Origin: a virus
Strand: one strand, 5' to 3'
Virus record (IMG/VR): IMGVR_UViG_3300034066_001074
Span: 1 to 39,656 of that record
DNA: 39,656 bases
The notes under the pieces were generated by a model. That model ran no database searches. It worked only from the letters and a program-made list of their open reading frames with translations, and was not told the DNA's origin. Of this stretch, positions 1-6,258 are shown in pieces (position 1 is the first letter of the stretch; each line of letters opens with the position of its first letter). Made by a program: the position numbers and the translations under genes.

Positions 1-127
1 TAAAGTACATCGGACCAACGGACTACAGAGGCTCGCGCATCAAAATGAGTCTCCCCCGCTTTGAAGAGTCTCTAACTATCTCTTACGATTACGACGCTAA
101 AGACGCGGAAGACGGCGCTGTTAAGTT
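1..127. repeat. Terminal direct repeat, left copy (assembly circularisation overlap)
   Basis: Bases 1-127 are identical to 39530-39656. A gene is continuous across the join: its start lies at 39475 and its end at 242. The repeat is therefore best read as the overlap left when a circular or circularly permuted genome is written linearly. A length of exactly 127 is typical of an assembler k-mer overlap, so it need not be a biological terminal repeat. Headful packaging, expected for P22-like phages, gives circularly permuted ends and would assemble this way. Confidence 0.95.
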
Positions 128-242
128 CTTGGAAAACAGTGGCTTGTTCCCTGTTGCCCGCGCTTGTGGCGCCGATCATGTCGCGATCCTTTTGTTCTCC
201 TTTGACAGCACAGACGCGCTTCTGTCCCTTTTCCGCAAGTAA
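3..242 (+). CDS. Conserved small phage protein, C-terminal part (gene split by the contig junction)
   Basis: This is the continuation of the gene that begins with ATG at 39475. Joined across the circle it encodes 98 residues. The motif KYIGPTDYRGSRIK near residue 20, followed by a stretch resembling SLTISYDYDAKDAEDGA, resembles a small protein of unknown function that recurs in phages; that resemblance is from memory. The sequence is mixed alpha/beta and soluble, with no membrane segment. It is the fourth gene of a plus-strand set of small genes that runs from 38650 to 596. An in-frame ATG at 45 exists, but it lies inside the conserved motif region, so it is unlikely to be the true start. Confidence 0.85.
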   Translation, partial: KYIGPTDYRGSRIKMSLPRFEESLTISYDYDAKDAEDGAVKFLENSGLFPVARACGADHVAILLFSFDSTDALLSLFRK

Positions 243-255
243 CACTCTCCCAACA

Positions 256-432
256 ATGAACACACCCAAACACTCCCTGTTAATCCGCTTGGCATGTCTC
301 GCCCTTTTTGCGCTGGACTGTCTCACCCTCACCCTTTACCCATCGGCATTTTCCGCCCTTGTCCTATGGCTCTGCGCATCCGCTGCGCTGGTCGTCGCCA
401 TTGCACCCATCAAATCCAAGTTTGCCAAATGA
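256..432 (+). CDS. Small two-helix membrane protein (58 aa)
   Basis: The product has a basic N-terminus (MNTPKHSLLIR) followed by two hydrophobic helices at about residues 8-26 and 29-50, ending in KSKFAK. It is probably an inner-membrane protein. It lies 13 bp after the preceding gene, and its stop overlaps the next start (ATGA at 429-432), so the three genes form one transcription unit. The leader CACTCTCCCAACA has no Shine-Dalgarno sequence. Function is not recognised. Phage early membrane proteins of this size can be superinfection-exclusion or host-takeover factors, but nothing here shows that. Confidence 0.7.
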   Translation: MNTPKHSLLIRLACLALFALDCLTLTLYPSAFSALVLWLCASAALVVAIAPIKSKFAK

Positions 433-596
433 GCGCCAAACTAATCCGCCGGGGCGATGTCTGGATTGTGCGCGCCCTGATTGACCACAAGTTTTTTGAA
501 GCCTCTCATGCTCGATCCTGGGCGAAACAAAACGGCCTGAAATTGACCAGGGCAAAACACGAGGACCTGAGGTGGGTTCATGGAAAACTGACCTGA
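429..596 (+). CDS. Small basic hypothetical protein (55 aa)
   Basis: The start codon overlaps the stop of the upstream membrane-protein gene (ATGA), which implies translational coupling. The product is basic and soluble (MSAKLIRRGDVWIVRALID, then an alpha-helical HARSWAKQNGLKLTRAKHED stretch). It resembles a short beta-hairpin followed by a helix and could bind nucleic acid or protein, but no family is recognised. It is the last gene before the hairpin terminator at 629-672. Confidence 0.7.
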   Translation: MSAKLIRRGDVWIVRALIDHKFFEASHARSWAKQNGLKLTRAKHEDLRWVHGKLT

Positions 597-628
597 CCTA
601 GCAAACATAACAACACGCGACGCCGAAC

Positions 629-672
629 AAGGGCGCCTTCCCACACCGGGAGGGCGCCCTTTCTTGTTTTCA
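629..672 (+). terminator. Rho-independent terminator of the first plus-strand operon
   Basis: A 9-bp GC-rich stem, AAGGGCGCC (629-637) paired with GGCGCCCTT (653-661), is followed by TTCTTGTTTT. It lies 33 bp after the last stop codon of the operon. The stem is strong and the U-tract interrupted. Confidence 0.85.
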
Positions 673-941
673 CGCCCCCGGTCGCACCCCTTTCCACCCC
701 TTCGCACCCCTTTCCCTATACGCTCCCCAGAACGTACAGAATGCCCTTTTAAAAGCCTCTTCCCCTCATTCTGCTATGGCGACACTGCCAACAAACAAAG
801 CACCATCAGAACAGCCCTTCCTGAGTCTAGAATGGCAGGCTCCAAAGGGCTGGAATGACCCTAAAGACACCCCTAGGTCACCCTAGTGACCCCTCAAAAC
901 AGCCTGTTTCCGTAGCCAAAATCCTAAAATCCAAAATCGGT

Positions 942-985
942 AAAACCATTTCTCAAAAGTCAATTTACTCGGAAAAAGGGGACCC
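942..985 (+). repeat. Duplicated leader element, copy 1
   Basis: These 44 bp match 1128-1171 at 39 positions. All five differences are complement swaps (four G/C exchanges and one A/T). The flanking 38 bp upstream are also recognisably related. The copy carries the same A-rich stretch ending AAAAAGGGGACCC, but no ATG follows. A GTG at 995 could open only a 28-codon frame. This copy looks like a duplicated regulatory leader without a gene. Confidence 0.75.
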
Positions 986-1019
986 GCCTGGCTCGTGCCC
1001 AGAGCTGGCCGGCCTGGAT

Positions 1020-1043
1020 CATATCGGTGCCTTCACCGATATG
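1020..1043 (+). promoter_or_regulatory. Perfect 10-bp stem-loop between the two leader copies
   Basis: CATATCGGTG (1020-1029) and CACCGATATG (1034-1043) are exact inverted repeats around the loop CCTT. In RNA the stem can extend by three further pairs including wobbles. No U-tract follows, so it is not a standard terminator. It could be an operator or an RNA structure. Confidence 0.6.
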
Positions 1044-1127
1044 GTTCACCGGACAATCTCACCCGCCTAGGAAGATTCTCCTAAAGAACCCAGTTTCCTT
1101 TGCCGAATCCTTAAATCGGAAATTGGA

Positions 1128-1171
1128 AAAACCATTTCTCAAAACTGAAATTACTCCCAAAAAGGGGACCC
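1128..1171 (+). repeat. Duplicated leader element, copy 2 (leader of the 1177 gene)
   Basis: This is the second copy of the 942-985 element. It ends in AAAAAGGGGACCC, placing an AGGGG Shine-Dalgarno-like run about 9 nt before the ATG at 1177. It is one of the few SD-like sites in the genome. TTGGAA (1123-1128), 17 bp, then TGAAAT resembles a weak promoter. Confidence 0.7.
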
Positions 1172-1176
1172 ATCCC

Positions 1177-1434
1177 ATGAGCACATCCCGCTACTCCAAG
1201 CCTGACATAACTTCACCCTCCAACACAGACGACTACCCAGAACCTCATATGAAACTACACTTCCCAGAAGACAAGGTCTTCACCGTCAAATGGACTCCAG
1301 TCAGGCTGGTCTCTATTGCCGCCCTGCTCTTTATCGACATCCTGGCAATCATTGGTAGCTACGACATCGTTGATGCCATTGCCCTAGTCCTCCTTGTCTT
1401 AGTCAACCTCTGGGCCCTTAACTACGCACGCTAA
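1177..1434 (+). CDS. Small membrane protein with charged N-terminal domain (85 aa)
   Basis: ATG 1177 was chosen over upstream starts because AAGGGG lies about 9 nt before it. Residues 1-40 are hydrophilic (SRYSKPDITSPSNTDDYPEP). Residues about 44-61 and 65-82 form two hydrophobic helices (VRLVSIAALLFIDILAIIG and IVDAIALVLLVLVNLWAL), predicting a helical hairpin in the inner membrane. The next gene starts 1 nt after its stop, so the two are co-transcribed. No family is recognised. Confidence 0.75.
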   Translation: MSTSRYSKPDITSPSNTDDYPEPHMKLHFPEDKVFTVKWTPVRLVSIAALLFIDILAIIGSYDIVDAIALVLLVLVNLWALNYAR

Positions 1435-1435
1435 T

Positions 1436-2029
1436 ATGAGCTTGATGAACGGCCACCCGTACTATTCTGGACCCACAAGACACACTCGCTGCCTTGGAGA
1501 CAGATTCATTGACCAAACTGTTCCTGCTGCACCAAAGGGAATGGAAGAGATGCCCTTCCTTGTCGCCAGAGCCATTGCTGCTGGGCTGATTAAATTACCA
1601 GAGAAGCAAGAAGAACCAGAACCAGAGCCCAAGAATTCAGATGGCTCGACTCGTAAGCAGCGTGTTGCGGACTGGCAAAAGATCACCTGTATCAGGTGTA
1701 AAGAGCCGTTTATCAGGATGGCCATGAAGTACGACACCTGTACAGAGTGCCGGCTTGAGAAGTCGTGCACTGTGTGTGGCAACATGTTTAAGGCCAAAGA
1801 GCGGTGGCTTAAGTGCTGTTCTGACGCATGTGTGCGGAAGTCGTTTAAGAAGCCAGTCAAGCTTAGGCCAGTACATAGCTGCACAGTGTGTGGCTCTCAG
1901 TTTGAAGCCAGGATGTCTGGTGCTGGTTGGGCCAAGACCTGCAATGCTGAATGCGCTAGGACGGCAAGAGACAATCATCACGCCGAAAGGCGAGCATTGC
2001 GATTGGGTGCCAAGGGGACTAAACAGTAG
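1436..2029 (+). CDS. Cysteine-rich protein with three zinc-ribbon-like modules (197 aa)
   Basis: Residues about 83-200 contain three consecutive Cys4 modules: CIRC...CTEC, then CTVC...CCSDAC, then CTVC...CNAEC. The last two have the CxVC-(15-20)-C-x3-C pattern of treble-clef or FCS-type zinc fingers. The N-terminal 80 residues are proline- and glutamate-rich (LPEKQEEPEPEPK) and probably disordered. The C-terminus is basic (HHAERRALRLGAKGTK). These features suggest nucleic-acid or host-protein binding. The gene is coupled to the membrane-protein gene upstream and is followed by a strong terminator. A repeated finger suggests internal duplication. Confidence 0.8.
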   Translation: MSLMNGHPYYSGPTRHTRCLGDRFIDQTVPAAPKGMEEMPFLVARAIAAGLIKLPEKQEEPEPEPKNSDGSTRKQRVADWQKITCIRCKEPFIRMAMKYDTCTECRLEKSCTVCGNMFKAKERWLKCCSDACVRKSFKKPVKLRPVHSCTVCGSQFEARMSGAGWAKTCNAECARTARDNHHAERRALRLGAKGTKQ

Positions 2030-2043
2030 TCGTCCCCCTAAGC

Positions 2044-2081
2044 AAAGAGGGCGCTCCAGTCTCCCGGGGCGCCCTCTTTTT
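2044..2081 (+). terminator. Strong terminator between convergent operons
   Basis: An 11-bp perfect stem, AAAGAGGGCGC (2044-2054) with GCGCCCTCTTT (2069-2079), runs into TTTTT. It ends the plus-strand genes and lies 21 bp from the end of the minus-strand early operon at 2102. On the minus strand the same stem is followed by only TTTGC, so termination there would be weaker. Confidence 0.9.
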
Positions 2082-2101
2082 GTGTCTTGATTTCTGAACG
2101 G

Positions 2102-2290
2102 TTACTGTTCGATTTTCGGCTCAATCAGGTCCAGGTCTTCTTGAGTCCAACCTTCTCGACGCATCTGTGTTTCCAGCGCCTCGACTCGTCTTAGTGCAGC
2201 TCGAAGCTGGCGCTGAGTCCCTGCAACCTTTGCGCCCAAAATATCGAGCGCGATCTCGTGATGGAATCTTTCTTCAGGCTTGATGCTCAT
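2102..2290 (-). CDS. Small coiled-coil hypothetical protein (62 aa)
   Basis: The product begins MSIKPEERFHHEIALDIL and continues as a charged helix (RQLRAALRRVEALETQMR), ending IEPKIEQ. The start at 2290 is chosen because its ATG overlaps the upstream stop as ATGA; a longer frame exists but would overlap the upstream gene heavily. It is the last gene of the minus-strand early operon. Function is unknown. Confidence 0.7.
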   Translation of the reverse strand: MSIKPEERFHHEIALDILGAKVAGTQRQLRAALRRVEALETQMRREGWTQEDLDLIEPKIEQ

Positions 2291-2484
2291 TCCAGTGCCT
2301 CCCTTGCTATTTTCTGCATCCAGTCTGCTCGGCTGTATATTCCCGGTTCTGATCCCGGCCAGTCGCATTCTTTGATTTGCTTGAGTGCAGTTTCCAATCT
2401 GTAAACTTGCTCGGTCTTAACGTCTAGCAGCCACTCCAGTGACTTGATCCTGTGCAGCAGAATCTGTTCGCCTGCTTCGTTCAT
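2287..2484 (-). CDS. Small helical hypothetical protein (65 aa)
   Basis: It is one of a run of very short genes joined by ATGA overlaps: its start at 2484 overlaps the stop of the 2481-2642 gene and its stop overlaps the next start at 2290. The N-terminal half is a heptad-like helix (LHRIKSLEWLLDVKTEQVYRL). The C-terminal half contains WPGSEPGIYSRADWMQKIA. No family is recognised. Confidence 0.7.
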   Translation of the reverse strand: MNEAGEQILLHRIKSLEWLLDVKTEQVYRLETALKQIKECDWPGSEPGIYSRADWMQKIAREALE

Positions 2485-2642
2485 TCCTGCCTCCCTTCAA
2501 TCTCAGCGATCTCATCCTGGATCTCCTCAATCTCCTGCTCCAGCCTTGACGCAATTGGTCTGAGGCTTGTCAGGTCATCAATCACTGACATGGCCCGGTG
2601 CAGTAGCTCCCAGACAGCATCGAGTTCTTCCTTGTTTTTCAT
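2481..2642 (-). CDS. Small acidic coiled-coil protein (53 aa)
   Basis: The frame runs from ATG at 2642 to a TGA that overlaps the next start at 2484. The product starts MKNKEELDAVWELLHRAM and ends in the acidic helix LEQEIEEIQDEIAEIEG. The tight coupling on its downstream side, and the otherwise unexplained gap, support it as a real gene. The start lies inside the last unit of the 11-bp tandem repeat. Function is unknown. Confidence 0.7.
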   Translation of the reverse strand: MKNKEELDAVWELLHRAMSVIDDLTSLRPIASRLEQEIEEIQDEIAEIEGRQE

Positions 2643-2673
2643 TCGTGTTCAATTCGTGTTCAATTCGTGTTCA
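2641..2673. repeat. 11-bp tandem repeat, three units plus degenerate partial copies
   Basis: The unit ATTCGTGTTCA occurs three times in a row (2641-2651, 2652-2662, 2663-2673), with decayed copies reaching about 2700. It covers the 3' end of the upstream minus-strand gene, whose last residues NTELNTN are repeat-encoded, and the start of the next gene. Slippage here would change the C-terminus of one gene and the leader of the other. Confidence 0.85.
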
Positions 2674-2896
2674 ATTCCGTGTTTTTATCGTGTTCAATTA
2701 GCCACTGCTCAAAAGCCTTCCATACGGCTTTGTTTGGATTCTGGCAACTTCTCTCACTCCCGTCTTTCTTGAGCCATAAGGGCCCTAGGCGCCTATCGTA
2801 GTCAAATCGCCACACTTTGCCGTTCACGGTAATTTCTTGATCGGAAAAATCAGAAAACGTGATGATGGTGTTTTCGTCCCAACGGATTGATTTCAC
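2660..2896 (-). CDS. Hypothetical protein (78 aa) with repeat-encoded C-terminus
   Basis: The product (MKSIRWDENTIITFSDFSD...) is mixed beta then alpha, with VWRFDYDRRLGPLWLKKDG in the middle and a helix KAVWKAFEQWLIEHDKN. The last residues come from the 11-bp tandem repeat, so the stop may have moved. Its start overlaps the previous stop as ATGA (2893-2896). No family is recognised. Confidence 0.65.
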   Translation of the reverse strand: MKSIRWDENTIITFSDFSDQEITVNGKVWRFDYDRRLGPLWLKKDGSERSCQNPNKAVWKAFEQWLIEHDKNTELNTN

Positions 2897-3096
2897 TTCT
2901 GCACCTCCCGCTTAAGAATGTCTACGGCCACTGCAAGCTGACTCCATGTCAGTAAACTCTGCCTGTTTCGCACTTGAGGTTGCCCAATCCTGAGCAACTC
3001 TGCCGCTGTCTCCACTGCAATGGTGAGAGCCTCTTTTAGGTCAGCAATCTCATCATCGAGTTGCGCCCTAGTTTTCATATCGTTGGCTGTGGTCAT
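2893..3096 (-). CDS. Small helical hypothetical protein (67 aa)
   Basis: The product is almost wholly helical and charged (MKTRAQLDDEIADLKEALT, then WSQLAVAVDILKREVQK). It starts one base after the upstream stop and overlaps the next start. A second in-frame ATG at residue 7 is possible. It belongs to the run of short coupled genes at the end of the early operon. Function is unknown. Confidence 0.65.
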   Translation of the reverse strand: MTTANDMKTRAQLDDEIADLKEALTIAVETAAELLRIGQPQVRNRQSLLTWSQLAVAVDILKREVQK

Positions 3097-3097
3097 A

Positions 3098-3397
3098 TTA
3101 GTCGAGTGGGTTAGGCACCTTCACGGGGCTGCCAAGGGCCTCTATTGGCAGTTTAGTTAGCTGTTCAAAAGCATGATGCAGGTCTCTGCGATCATTCATA
3201 AACTGAGATTGCGTTCCCCAGTACAAGTTCACGCTGGTCGCGTCAACGTGGTCGAGGAGGCAGATTGCTGCCCTGAGGTGACCTTCGAGTTCGTTGGCTC
3301 GTTGAGCCAGCCGGCTAATGGTGCGTTTAAGCACTGCAATCTCCTCAGGGATGATTACGTCCCTGATGAGCGAGTTGGTGTGGTGTGTCGTTGTCAT
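3098..3397 (-). CDS. Hypothetical protein (99 aa)
   Basis: ATG 3397 is preferred over an in-frame TTG just upstream. The product is histidine-rich at its start (MTTTHHTNS), then helical with leucine heptads (EEIAVLKRTISRLAQRANEL). It ends LGSPVKVPNPLD. It may be a small regulatory or scaffold-type protein. No family is recognised. It lies just downstream of the replication initiator gene in the same operon. Confidence 0.65.
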   Translation of the reverse strand: MTTTHHTNSLIRDVIIPEEIAVLKRTISRLAQRANELEGHLRAAICLLDHVDATSVNLYWGTQSQFMNDRRDLHHAFEQLTKLPIEALGSPVKVPNPLD

Positions 3398-3430
3398 CAA
3401 AGTTGGTATCGGCTTGGGTCGGCTTGGACT

Positions 3431-4099
3431 TTAGGAAAAGTTTTCAGCCTCTGCTTGCCTGCGCTGTTCCGCAATCGCCTCGTCAGCCTCAGCAGCAATT
3501 GCACGCATCATCACCATGTACGCCCTGTCACGCTCTGGCAGGTGCGAAAAGTCGTGGATAATCTCCGGGTTCTTTCGTGGACCACTGCCGCCCGTCAGGG
3601 GCGGGCAAGTGGGCTGCGGTTCTGCTTTCTTTAATACAACGGCGGGGGCTTGAGGCCCCGCCTTGTATTTGTTCTTTTTCTTATTAAGGTGGGACTTATA
3701 GTCCTTCGGTGGTAGGGACTCACAGTCCTTCGGCAATGTGGACTTATAGTCCCTACGTTGGGACTCACAGTCCCTACTAATCGAGGTCAAAAAAAAGGCG
3801 TTACGGGTGTTCCTGTTGCTTCCGTTTGCGCCAGAAAAGATCCTGACAAGGCCGGCCTTTTGCAGGTCGCCCAAGCACCTCTGGATCGTCTTCGTTGAGC
3901 ACTTCAAGTACTCTGCGAGCTGCTCGTAACTGGCAGCAAACCTCCGTTTGTGGTCAGTCGCTGCTGCGCTCTGGAAGTGGGTAAGGGCGCAGTAAACTGA
4001 GTGATGGTTGATGCCTAGCTGGCCTGCCTGGGCAGCAGCATCTCGTGCTTGCCAGCCCCATGGGCCTTCTTCTCTTGGGTTCTCAGAACGTGGATTCAT
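3431..4099 (-). CDS. Replication initiator-like winged-helix protein (222 aa) with the origin inside the gene
   Basis: ATG 4099 is chosen because it overlaps the upstream stop (ATGA); a TTG three codons earlier is less likely. Residues about 40-105 form a winged helix-turn-helix: AASYEQLAEYLKCSTKTIQR then CLGDLQKAGLVRIFSG, of the kind found in phage and plasmid replication initiators. Residues about 110-145 are encoded by four 13-bp palindromic iterons and give a repeated KDxxS pattern (DCES, DYKS, DCES, DYKS). A lysine-rich stretch (NKKKNKYK) follows, then a proline-rich linker and a helical tail. The gene lies immediately after the helicase-like gene and one unknown gene. By analogy with lambda O and P22 gp18 it would bind its own iterons and recruit the helicase. 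Specific family membership is not proven. Confidence 0.75.
   Translation of the reverse strand: MNPRSENPREEGPWGWQARDAAAQAGQLGINHHSVYCALTHFQSAAATDHKRRFAASYEQLAEYLKCSTKTIQRCLGDLQKAGLVRIFSGANGSNRNTRNAFFLTSISRDCESQRRDYKSTLPKDCESLPPKDYKSHLNKKKNKYKAGPQAPAVVLKKAEPQPTCPPLTGGSGPRKNPEIIHDFSHLPERDRAYMVMMRAIAAEADEAIAEQRRQAEAENFS
3663..3773. other. Putative replication origin: four 13-bp palindromic iterons beside an AT-rich tract
   Basis: GGACTTATAGTCC at 3692-3704, GGACTCACAGTCC at 3716-3728, GGACTTATAGTCC at 3740-3752 and GGACTCACAGTCC at 3761-3773 share perfect GGACT/AGTCC arms with a 3-bp centre that alternates TAT and CAC. Start-to-start spacing is 24, 24 and 21 bp, about two helical turns. An AT-rich purine/pyrimidine-biased tract (3663-3690) abuts one side, followed by a 7-bp GC hairpin (3641-3647 with 3656-3662). 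This matches the lambda ori plan of iterons plus an AT-rich tract within the initiator gene. Confidence 0.75.
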
Positions 4100-4647
4100 T
4101 TCTCGCAACTATAGACTGTTTCTTGCAATTTCAACTTTGGTAGCGCATCTGTCGTGAAGCTACGGTCAATGAAGCGCACTCTGTTGGTGGGCTGGATCGT
4201 TAGCCGGCCACAATCGAGCTGCACAAAGATAAACTCCTTGTCCTGATCCGGGCTGTCAGACCAGCCGTCGTGCATGTGAGCAGTCGAAAAAAGGTATTGC
4301 CCATGCGAAATTACGTCGGTTTTTAGCCTTACACTCACCTCCATTCCACGCATAATCGGGTTTTGGAGCACTGCAAAATGGTAGCTGTAGCAGTCCCAAA
4401 GCTGGGCATTACTGATGTTCCATTCCTGCTTCGGACCTGCTGTGAATGAGACAGCATGAGGCGGGATGTTCCTGTACAAGGCGCCCCCGTCTCGCAAGAT
4501 GACATTGATGCCCCATGCCCGCCCGGGAATAGATGTCAGGCCCACCCACATGGCTTCTACGAGGCCACAGGGCTCTTCATGAGTGTACTGACTGTCCACC
4601 CATATGTAGCGGTGTGTTGGTAGTGCTCCGATCTTTGTGTAGTTCAT
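4096..4647 (-). CDS. Unrecognised conserved-looking protein in the replication operon (183 aa)
   Basis: The product begins MNYTKIGALPTHRYIWVDSQ. It is beta-rich with many aromatic residues (WGINVILRDGGALYRNIP, YSYHFAVLQNPIMRGMEVSV), and has no membrane or signal segment. Both ends overlap neighbours as ATGA (start on the helicase stop at 4644-4647, stop on the initiator start at 4096-4099), so it is translated in step with replication proteins. Position suggests a role in replication, such as a helicase loader or accessory factor, but the sequence shows no AAA+ or J-domain motif. No function is assigned. Confidence 0.7.
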   Translation of the reverse strand: MNYTKIGALPTHRYIWVDSQYTHEEPCGLVEAMWVGLTSIPGRAWGINVILRDGGALYRNIPPHAVSFTAGPKQEWNISNAQLWDCYSYHFAVLQNPIMRGMEVSVRLKTDVISHGQYLFSTAHMHDGWSDSPDQDKEFIFVQLDCGRLTIQPTNRVRFIDRSFTTDALPKLKLQETVYSCEK

Positions 4648-5984
4648 CGTCTTCTTTTTGATTTCTCTTCGTCACTTTCGATAATTGGTTTTAAGCATTG
4701 CTGCCAAATCATGCCGTGTTTCTCAGGAGTAGGGCTGTGGCGAATGTAGATCTTTGAAGTGGGAATCCCTTTCTCAAAGCACCTGATGTCGGAGCGCAAT
4801 CTGCGTTTAGTCATCGTCAGACTACACGTCAAAGGGTCTTTATCAGGCGTCTCAACCCGCTGCAACGTGATGACCTCACGCGCCCAGTTAGTCAATGCAC
4901 TCGATCCAAAGCCTGCATAAGCTAGGTCTGAGTCCGTCTTTGGACCGTTCTCTCTTGGCTTTGGAAGGTGATGAATGACTGCCAAAAGTACACCTGTCTT
5001 AGTGCTGATCCTGTTGAGTTCGTTACAGAACTTCGTCACTACTGCTTGGTCACTGATGTCATCTCCCAAGTAGCACATCAGTGGGTCAATCCACACGATG
5101 TCTGGCTGATGCTTGATGACAAGAGTCTCTAGCACCCTGATGAAATCCTGTCCTGAATGGACGTTGTCCCGATAAAAGACAAGCCTCTCATTCAGTAGCT
5201 GCCGCTCAGTCTCTCCACATTGGTGCTTCCCATACTTGCAAAAGACAGATTGCAAGATCTCAGCCTGATCGCCCTGGTCGTTCTCGGCTTGAAGGATCAG
5301 ACTCTTTAGTGGCTTGACCGGCGTGAGCCCAAAGGTGAGCACATGTGAGAAAGCACCAATCCCGTGGAGCGCCCAGCCTATTGCCAACTGCATCGTCAAG
5401 CTGGACTTCCCGATACCAGACTGAGCATTAATGAGCACACTCCCGCCCTTACACAGCCAGCGGTTGCCGATCAGTGTGTTGCTATCGTTCTCTGTATCAT
5501 AGGCCAATAGGTCATTGAACGTAGACTGTACTATAGAACCCAGCCCACGTTCAGCATTGGCCGCCAGCGTTGCCACGCTCAGGCCCGCGACAACCTCTTC
5601 TGTGGCTTCTCCGGCCGAGATGGCCTTAGTAGCCTTCAGGACAGCAGAGAGCAATTCCCTGCGCCGGGCTGCGTCTTGAACCAGTTCGCACCAGCTCGGT
5701 AGCGGTTCAAGAGAGGGCATTGCCGTTGCAAGCTCTGTGAGGAGCGCATACGCAATACCCTTCTTCGCTAAGTGCGTTGCCAGACCAATGGGGTCAAGGC
5801 TCAGGCCAGAACGTACGCCTTCCTGTACGCCGGCGTAAATGGCGCCAAACTGTGGGTTATGAAAGTCGCTTTGGGTCAGCCCCTTTGCGACTAGGGTAGG
5901 CAGTGCCGTATGAGGTGCAAATAACAGGCACCCCAGCACCGCCCGCTCGGCTTGCTCAGCCTGCGGGATGGTTAGGTCTCTCAT
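4644..5984 (-). CDS. Replicative helicase-like ATPase: DnaB N-terminal domain plus RepA/AAA_25-type core (446 aa)
   Basis: Residues about 5-110 resemble the DnaB N-terminal domain (PQAEQAERAVLGCLL, then FHNPQFGAIYAGV), which binds primase or forms the hexamer collar. The C-terminal RecA-like core has Walker A AQSGIGKSS (about 187-195), Walker B PDIVWIDPL (about 294-302) and a sensor-like VIHHLPKP near 337, in the style of the plasmid hexameric helicase RepA. It would unwind the origin with the initiator encoded downstream. No separate primase is seen, so a host primase is probably recruited. The C-terminal tail is basic (EEKSKRRR). Confidence 0.85.
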   Translation of the reverse strand: MRDLTIPQAEQAERAVLGCLLFAPHTALPTLVAKGLTQSDFHNPQFGAIYAGVQEGVRSGLSLDPIGLATHLAKKGIAYALLTELATAMPSLEPLPSWCELVQDAARRRELLSAVLKATKAISAGEATEEVVAGLSVATLAANAERGLGSIVQSTFNDLLAYDTENDSNTLIGNRWLCKGGSVLINAQSGIGKSSLTMQLAIGWALHGIGAFSHVLTFGLTPVKPLKSLILQAENDQGDQAEILQSVFCKYGKHQCGETERQLLNERLVFYRDNVHSGQDFIRVLETLVIKHQPDIVWIDPLMCYLGDDISDQAVVTKFCNELNRISTKTGVLLAVIHHLPKPRENGPKTDSDLAYAGFGSSALTNWAREVITLQRVETPDKDPLTCSLTMTKRRLRSDIRCFEKGIPTSKIYIRHSPTPEKHGMIWQQCLKPIIESDEEKSKRRR

Positions 5985-5987
5985 CGT

Positions 5988-6203
5988 TTAGAGAGTCGCC
6001 TCTAATTCTCGCTGCATCCGCGCCGCACTCGAAAGCGGTTTCGCTTCCAGAGTCCCCTGAAAAATCTGCACTGCCTTAGCCAGTGTCATCACCTCCAGCT
6101 TACCAACATTCAATCCTTCCTGCCCAGTCCTCTTAAAATCGTAATCCACCTTGAACAACTCCGCTGCAATCCTCTCTGCCTCCAACAAGTCTGCTTTCAT
6201 CAT
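5988..6203 (-). CDS. Small helical hypothetical protein (71 aa)
   Basis: The product starts MMKADLLEAERIAAELFKVD and contains a second helix AKAVQIFQGTLEAKPLSSAARMQRE. Two adjacent ATG codons (6203 and 6200) follow ACAAGG, one of the few SD-like leaders in this operon. It lies 3 bp upstream of the helicase-like gene and is surely co-transcribed with it. No family is recognised. Confidence 0.65.
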   Translation of the reverse strand: MMKADLLEAERIAAELFKVDYDFKRTGQEGLNVGKLEVMTLAKAVQIFQGTLEAKPLSSAARMQRELEATL

Positions 6204-6258
6204 GGCCTTGTCCCTGTAAAAATGTGCGTGATCGGATGCGCACCCCCCGATAAGTCAC

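Larger units (their letters stand above)
673..1176. other. 500-bp non-coding region between two plus-strand operons
   Basis: No convincing gene is present. The region holds: a 14-bp direct repeat TCGCACCCCTTTCC at 682-695 and 702-715 (20 bp apart); a 16-bp palindrome, GGTCAC (876-881), CCTA, GTGACC (886-891); an imperfect direct duplication of about 85 bp whose best 44 bp are at 942-985 and 1128-1171; and a perfect 10-bp stem-loop at 1020-1043. It probably holds the promoter and operators for the genes at 1177-2029. The open frames here have no start with support and no protein-like composition. Confidence 0.6.

Noticed and set aside
855-1070. Open frames of about 70 codons in the leader duplication region
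   Set aside because: They span repeats and hairpins, have no leader signal and end without any recognisable protein pattern.
3648-3780. The iterons as a CRISPR-like or simple tandem repeat array
   Set aside because: The units are palindromic, short, at two-turn spacing and within an initiator gene, so an origin explains them better.
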